Positions 58,173 through 64,000 of a stretch of 64,000 nt of DNA are shown here, in pieces. The notes under the pieces were generated by a model, which was not told the DNA's origin, did no database searches, and was given only the letters and a program-made list of their open reading frames with translations. Source of the DNA: Larix kaempferi (taxonomy: Eukaryota > Streptophyta > Pinopsida > Pinales > Pinaceae); the NCBI GenBank assembly GCA_027924585.1, contig BSBM01000426.1:3451001-3515000 (forward strand), read 5' to 3'. Position numbers and translations under genes: made by a program. Positions within the stretch are counted from its first letter, which is position 1; every line of letters starts with the position of its first letter.

Positions 58173-58937
58173 GTTGTGAAATTCAATAAATAGAAAATAT
58201 TATTCTTTGATTTAAAACTCTGCTTTTTATGTTCAGACTTGCAAGACGTGTAACAATGCACAGAAACACCAGGTCTATCTAAAACGATGTGTCGAGAAGC
58301 CACTAGAACTTAAAGTCATGGCAGAAGAAGATGTGTGTTTATGGAAATTACACATAGGTTGTGGTTACTGGTTATGCCTCAAAACATGACAGCATGCACT
58401 ATCGACCATTGATTACACTTATGCCGATGTACAAAGCGTCGTTCACGTGCATGCATCATGTGCGTGCCTCGATCTCATTACAATTTGATATGCCATTCAG
58501 CTTTGCAATTTGGAAACATGATTTCCATTGTGCCTAATTCAGCGATGGAATTTTACAGGCAAATTTGCCCGTCAAATATGGTGAGAAATCAACGCTACCT
58601 GAAAATTGTTTAAGATTGTGAAAGGATGTCTTATAATGTGGGGAAAAATTATAATCGTCGAATGTGACAGGTTTGTTGGATTTGAAGTTTCAACCTTGGA
58701 TACAAGTGTTACTAGGGTTAGAATTTGGAAATATGGATGTCCTTTTAATTTTAAGGTTTTGAATGGATAATTACTAGTACAACCACTTAACTAATATCAA
58801 TAGGTCACAAGTTAAGTGTCACATGTAAATTAAATCTGTTACTTATGTTTTTAATGTGTAGTTGTAATCATTTTGTTGTGTATATTTGAGCTAGTTGTTA
58901 GAGCCCACCTTCTTCTAATTAAGAATATTATCTTATT
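58173..58937. other. Spacer between two LTR elements
   Basis: AT-rich, no gene. It includes the diverged partner of the 12-bp inverted repeat at 52650. Confidence 0.5.
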
Positions 58938-60299
58938 TGATAACTTATCTCCTTCTAAGGCCAATCATACGAGGATCATTCGAGTGTAGATAAGCAATAT
59001 TTTACCTCTAGGTTAAGCACATCTTCAATAAATGCCAAAAACCAATAACAATGTGCCTCTCGCGCCTACTCTTTTAAACATAAAATAGTGTATATATATA
59101 TATAAACAGAGTTAGATTAGTATCTATGACAAATGTTACTCCCTCCTCCATGTTTAGCAGCCACTTCCATTCTTCCCACTGAAACATTAGCGCTTTACGG
59201 CTATAGCGCTCACTTCATTTATGTTTTAAACCTTCATTCCTTGACACTTAGCCCTTTTGGATATCAAATCCTTGGTGCACCTCATAGGACCCTTACCTAA
59301 GCTCTAAGCCTTCATCACAACCACCATAAAAATGATCAATAGACTCAGTATTTGCGCACATGACCATAGACATACGAACCAGGGCCCATCTCAATAGATA
59401 ATAAATGGTTCAGTGTACGAACTTGTTGACTGCGATGTGATCCCCCAACCGTCGAGCACAACCATACCTGATCTCCGTTGTTCAACTTATGAACTAGATA
59501 ACCAACCATTTTGCACCATCGATCTCTCCATGCAACGCATAGTAATCGTTGATTAACTGTGTGTAATTCAATCATACAACCTCTGCGCATTCAAAATTCA
59601 GATCTGCATGCAATTATTGACAAGATTCGACAAATTTTCCTCGTTCAATAAGCAATTCAATCAATATGCTCATAAGGTATAAAATAAAAAGGAAATTGCC
59701 TTCGATTTCAATCAATAAGCTTGAATAAGAAATTTCCCTATATACAGATCATGTGTTCTCTGAACAAAACAACATTTACATTTATATAATTGCAAAATGC
59801 TCAATCATAAACAAGAAATCGAATCCAATATAGTAATAAATCTTCTTCCAGCTTGAATTTCACAATTAGATCTTTACAAAAAGATAAGTCTTTGTACGTG
59901 CTCCATGAATTTGACCCCGAGCTTCCCTATGACCTAATCTCCCAGCTACCTCGAGTTAACTAAGTTCTAATGAGCTACCTCAAAGCTAATTAACACAATC
60001 ACTAGTCTGCATTAAATACAACTTCGGTTCAGTTCTTTAGATCCTCCAAACAAGGAACAGATCCCTTATTTAACTCAACTAACCCTATGAATCACTAACA
60101 AATTGCTATTTACTCTTGACCAGTTCAACCCTATCTACTATCTTGTGGAAGGATCGAGAGAACCGTCATCCACTTTTATTCAATCTTTTACATAAAATAA
60201 AACAAATTACATGTATGCGACTCTAAGTCTCCTTATGATTCAAATGATTTTGTGAAATCATGGATGACTTCATCCTCATGAGCCTATGCTCCTACATCA
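58938..60299 (-). repeat. 3' LTR of the TR-GAG element
   Basis: Closely similar to the 5' LTR along its whole length, with scattered substitutions. The polypurine tract lies just to the right of 60299. Confidence 0.9.
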
Positions 60300-60489
60300 C
60301 ACTCCCCAACTTAAAACTATTCATGAGCTCTTGTCCATGAGCTCCCTCCCTGCTATTTTTATGTAGGATTGCAATAGATAACTAAAATGCAAATCTGGGA
60401 AGTGTTCTCATTTTAAACAGTCCCTTTAGCCACGTTTTCTAGCACTTTGTTTGCAACAGGTCCTTTGGTTCCTCCAGCATATGTTCAAA

Positions 60490-61503
60490 CTACATAGAAC
60501 ACACAAGTTCCTCTTCCTTTTTTCCTGCAGACAACTTATCAATAGGTTTTCCCTCATCTGCACATAAACAATTCAGATTCCATGTTACATAAGCAAACAA
60601 AAAATACATTAGCATGAATATGTTTGCCATCTGAGAATTCTGTACATGAATTCTTTGGATTTTCTCTCCTTTTCCTGTTTGTGCCACATCACCATCCTTA
60701 GTGATTCCATTAACCATGTACTTCTCACCATTCTTTATGAACTCACATTGTGCTTCCTCCATCAATGTCATGCTTGCGTTTGACATTTCATGTTGGCCTT
60801 TTTCATCCTTCAACCAATCACTACACACTATGTTAGTCATTTGAACCTCAAAATCATTTACTTGTGAAATTACTTTTACCTCATCTTCAGCTTTCCAATA
60901 ATTCACAATCCTCCTGTCAGTCATCATCAATAATTGATTATCGACCTCTTCTTGCTTACCTTTGAATGGATGAAGACTATGTCTTTTTCCATTCATTTCA
61001 AAGGAATAGACATTCATCTTTCCCTCATGCACTGCTTCTTTATCAAACTGCCAAGGCCTTCCTAATAAAACATGACAAACATCCATCCCTATAATGTCAC
61101 ATCTTACCTCATCCTGATATCTTCCAATCTGAAACTTTATTTGGCATTGTTCACTCACAAGAACTTGATGACCTCGCTGCAGCCATGCAACTCTGTATGG
61201 TTCTGGATTAACTGTCTTCCTCAAATTCAGTTTTTCCACCATCTCTATAGACACTAAGTTGTCAGTACTACCACTATCAATTATTAACTTACAACACTTA
61301 CCTTCAGCTTTGTAAACTGTCTTAAACATGTTCCTCCTTTGGACTGATTCATTAATTCCCACAACTAATTTCCTTACTAACAAAGCCTCACCTTCTTCAT
61401 GGTAGTTCTCAGTCACCTCTAATTCCTTTGGAGTTTCAGTTTCAGCTTGCACTACTTGTGCTTCTCTTTGTCTCACAATGTTATCCGGGCAATCCCATGA
61501 CAC
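60490..61503 (-). CDS. Retroviral-type aspartic protease and C-terminal extension
   Basis: The minus-strand frame starts inside the zinc knuckle (CGQLGHVSWDCP just upstream and across the start) and contains the active-site block KLIIDSGSTDNLVS and, about 75 residues later, IIGMDVCHVLLGRPW, the usual gypsy protease signature pair. The remaining 170 residues have no known motif: an acidic middle, then a hydrophobic stretch (MLMYFLFAYVTWNLNCL) near the end. It stops at 60490, where an autonomous element would go on into reverse transcriptase. The ATG at 61503 is within the gag C-terminus, so the natural product was probably a gag-protease fusion. Confidence 0.85.
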   Translation of the reverse strand: MSWDCPDNIVRQREAQVVQAETETPKELEVTENYHEEGEALLVRKLVVGINESVQRRNMFKTVYKAEGKCCKLIIDSGSTDNLVSIEMVEKLNLRKTVNPEPYRVAWLQRGHQVLVSEQCQIKFQIGRYQDEVRCDIIGMDVCHVLLGRPWQFDKEAVHEGKMNVYSFEMNGKRHSLHPFKGKQEEVDNQLLMMTDRRIVNYWKAEDEVKVISQVNDFEVQMTNIVCSDWLKDEKGQHEMSNASMTLMEEAQCEFIKNGEKYMVNGITKDGDVAQTGKGEKIQRIHVQNSQMANIFMLMYFLFAYVTWNLNCLCADEGKPIDKLSAGKKEEELVCSM

Positions 61504-61740
61504 ATGGCCAAGTTGTCCACATGTATAGAACGTTACTTGTGCACCTCTTCCTCTGCCTCTTCCTCTTGAATCAATTCTTCCACCTTTGTTATCATTGGTT
61601 CTGTCAGGCTATACTTGCTGGTTTGAACTTCTAGCTTCACCTTTCTGCTGTTGTTCCCTTCCTCTAGAGCCTCTTGACTTTTCTTTCTGAATCTGCTTTC
61701 TCATCATCTTCTCCTTAGCCTTCAAAGCAATATGATATGC

Positions 61741-62451
61741 TTATTCAACAAACCTCAATGAAAACAATCTTAGTTCATCTTGAATATCAAACCTTAGACC
61801 ATTAACATACCTAGCTACCCTTTCAGGTGTATCTTCTATATGTCCAGATCCAATATTTACCTTATAGAAATCCTCAATAAACTCTCTAACTGATATTGAC
61901 TTTTGCTTAAGGTTTTGCATTCTCCTAAACAAAATCAATTGGTAATCCTTAGGAAGAAATTTACCTCTTAGTTTAGCTGTCATTTTGCTCCATCTATTGA
62001 TCTTGGCTTTATGTTTCAATATCCTCTCCTCTTGCACACCATCCCACCACAAGGATGCATGCCCTCTCAACTTTGTGACAGCAAATCCAACTTGCTTGTC
62101 TTCCTTCACTTTAGCATAATTGAAGTTTTTATTCATAGCATTGATCCAGTCAATTAGTTCCTCTGGATCCAAGCTCTCATTATAGAATGGTACATCAACT
62201 TTTGAACTTGAACCTGCACCAAAGATTGATTTCAGTATTCTTACCTCAGGAGTTTCAGTAGTTGTCTCCTCCTCCTCATCTGGTATCTCTTCCTCACTTG
62301 TATCTCCAGTGTGCTCTTCATGTCTAGAGGTCTCCAAGGCTTCCAACCTTGCTCTCAGAGTTCTCACCTCCTCTCTTAACTCTACATTGGTAGTAGGTCT
62401 TCCTCGCTTGCCCCAACCTTGTCCAACTCTGACATCCATCTCCTGGCACAA
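61741..62451 (-). CDS. Gag (capsid) protein
   Basis: 236 codons with a basic N-terminus (MCQEMDVRVGQGWGKRGRP), a short coiled coil (LREEVRTLRARLEALE), an acidic linker, and the retrotransposon gag core: VPFYNESLDPEELIDWINAM, LRGHASLWWDGVQ, FLPKDYQLILFRRMQNLKQ and VARYVNGLRFDIQDELRL. An in-frame-looking stop at 61741 (and another near 61610) separates it from the zinc knuckle and protease, so the polyprotein is now broken. Confidence 0.9.
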   Translation of the reverse strand: MCQEMDVRVGQGWGKRGRPTTNVELREEVRTLRARLEALETSRHEEHTGDTSEEEIPDEEEETTTETPEVRILKSIFGAGSSSKVDVPFYNESLDPEELIDWINAMNKNFNYAKVKEDKQVGFAVTKLRGHASLWWDGVQEERILKHKAKINRWSKMTAKLRGKFLPKDYQLILFRRMQNLKQKSISVREFIEDFYKVNIGSGHIEDTPERVARYVNGLRFDIQDELRLFSLRFVE

Positions 62452-62580
62452 TATTTCACTGCTGGATACAACTTTCCCGTCAGTAATAAATTACTCTGAA
62501 TCTGTTAGTAATATCCTTAACACTAACAATTCCACAATATCAGAAATAAAAGACTATTTTGACTACTCTGATACCAAATT

Positions 62581-63939
62581 TGATAGCTTATCTCCTTCTA
62601 AGGCCAATCATACGATGATCATTCGAGTGCAGATAAGCATTATTTTACCTCTAGGTTAAGCACATGTTCAATAAATGCCAAAAACCAATAACAAAGTGCC
62701 TCCTGGGCCTATTATTTTAAACATAAAACAATGTATATATATAAAACAGAGTTAGATTAGTATCTATGACTAATGTTACTCCCTCCTCCATGTTTAGCAT
62801 CCACCACCATTCTTCCCACTGAAACATTAGTGCTTTATGGCTATAGCGCTCACTTCATTTATGTTTTAAACCTTCATTCCTCGACACTTAGCCCTTTTGG
62901 ATATCAAATCCTTGGTGCACCTCATAAGACCCTTACCTAAGCTCTAATCCTTCATCGCAACCACCATAAAACTGATCAATAGACTCAGTCTTTGCGCACA
63001 TTACCATAGACATACGAACCAGGGCCCATCTCAATAGATAATAAACGGTTCAAAGTATGAACTTGTTGACTGTGATGTGATCCCCCAATCGTCGATCACA
63101 ACCATACCCGATCTCCGTCATTCAACTTATGAACTAGATAACCAACCATTCTGCGCCATCGATTTGTCCATGCAACGCACAGTAATTATTGATTAACTAT
63201 GTGTAATTCAATCATACAACCTCTGCGCATTCAAAATTTAGATCTGCCTGCAATTCTTGACAAGATTCGACCGATTTTCCTCGTTCAATAAGCAATTCGA
63301 TCAATATGCTCATAAGATATAATATAAAAATTAAATTGCCTTCAATTTCAATCAGTAAGCTTGAATAAGCAATTGCCCTATATACAAATCATGTGTTCTC
63401 TGAACAAAACTGCATTTACATTTATAGAATTGCAAAATGCTCAATCATAAACAAGAAATCGAATCCAATATAGTAATAAATATTCTTCCATCATGAAATT
63501 CACAATTAGATCTTTTCAAAAAGATAAGTCTCTATATGTGCTCCAGGAATTTGACCCCGAGCTTCCCTATGACCTAGTCTCTCAGCTACCTCGAGCTAAC
63601 TAAGCTCCAATGAGATACCTCAAAGCTAATTAACACAATCACCAGTCTGCATTAAATACAACTTCGATTCAGTTATCCAGATCCTCCAAAGAAGAAACAA
63701 ATCCCTTATTTAACTGAACTAACCCTATGACTCAATAACAAACTGCTATTTACTCTTGACTAGTTCAATGCTATCTACTATCTTGTGGAAGGATCGAGAG
63801 AACCCTCATCCACTTTTATTCAATATTTTACATAAAATAAAACCAATTACATGTATGAGACTCTAAGTCTCCTTATGATTCAAATGATTTTGTGAAATCA
63901 TGGATGACTTCATCCTCATGAGCCTATGCTCCTGCATCA
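62581..63939 (-). repeat. 5' LTR of the TR-GAG element
   Basis: Ends TATCA next to the primer-binding site. The 60 bp to its right (63940-64000) is host DNA with no feature. Confidence 0.9.
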
Positions 63940-64000
63940 TTATCTATGCATTAATGAGCTACCAATTTTTTTTATATTCTTGGATATCAACATCCATCCC

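Larger units (their letters stand above)
58938..63939 (-). mobile_element. Non-autonomous Ty3/gypsy element of TR-GAG type
   Basis: LTRs of 1,362 bp (58938-60299) and 1,359 bp (62581-63939) start TGATGTAGGAGCA and end TATCA on the minus strand. Target-site copies are TTATT and TTATC, one mismatch. The primer-binding site (TGGTATCAGAGTAGTC, ending near 62577) and the polypurine tract (AGTTGGGGAGTG) are present. The internal region is only 2,281 bp and codes gag and protease. Reverse transcriptase, RNase H and integrase are absent, so it would need a helper element. Confidence 0.9.

Overview
The window looks like nuclear DNA of a land plant with a large, repeat-rich genome. It has small spliced exons with GT-AG introns, Ty1/copia and Ty3/gypsy elements primed by initiator tRNA-Met, poly(A)-tailed retroposons, MITE-like palindromes, and remnants of plant gene families (GDSL esterase, mut-7-like exonuclease). 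A gymnosperm or other non-angiosperm lineage is my guess; nothing in the sequence proves it. Most of the window is AT-rich and non-coding.

Layout. 1-4009 (minus): a transposon-like gene running off the left edge. Four almost identical 634-bp units, each carrying the same 94-bp intron, encode DUF8039-like modules upstream of a transposase-like domain. 4332-7158: a satellite of nested palindromes, a 210-bp retroposon and displaced pieces of the first gene. 7683-10890 (minus): a decayed coiled-coil reading frame of about 1,070 codons. 11-27 kb: mostly non-coding, with a gypsy integrase relic, LTR-like blocks, a mut-7-like exonuclease exon and AT-rich repeats. 27.9-28.9 kb: a GDSL esterase pseudogene whose G-box/TATA promoter and first exon are tandemly duplicated. 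31.6-32.6 kb: an LTR with primer-binding site. 33-34.9 kb: a tandem duplication of about 0.9 kb. 34.9-38.9 kb: more of the palindromic satellite, split by a retroposon with a 13-bp target duplication.

39118-44980 (plus) holds the most interesting gene. I could assemble a multi-exon model by phase. It encodes an N-terminal ParB-like domain with a DGQHT motif, a large middle region of unknown type, three tiny exons, and then one of two alternative terminal exons, each coding an FCP1/NIF-type (HAD) phosphatase domain. Both domains have lost the catalytic aspartates. The proximal terminal exon carries an in-frame TAG. Skipping it joins the distal one in perfect phase (1,175 residues). A third, broken copy of the domain lies at 46084-46230, cut by a GC-rich retroposon.

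49-53 kb has weak coding remnants, an LTR-like block, a GCGAAGTTAA minisatellite and a tRNA-derived SINE. 53428-58167 is a structurally complete but mutated Ty1/copia element (minus) with a perfect TTAAT target duplication. 58938-63939 is a non-autonomous Ty3/gypsy-like TR-GAG element (minus) with two LTRs of about 1.36 kb and only gag and protease coding between them.
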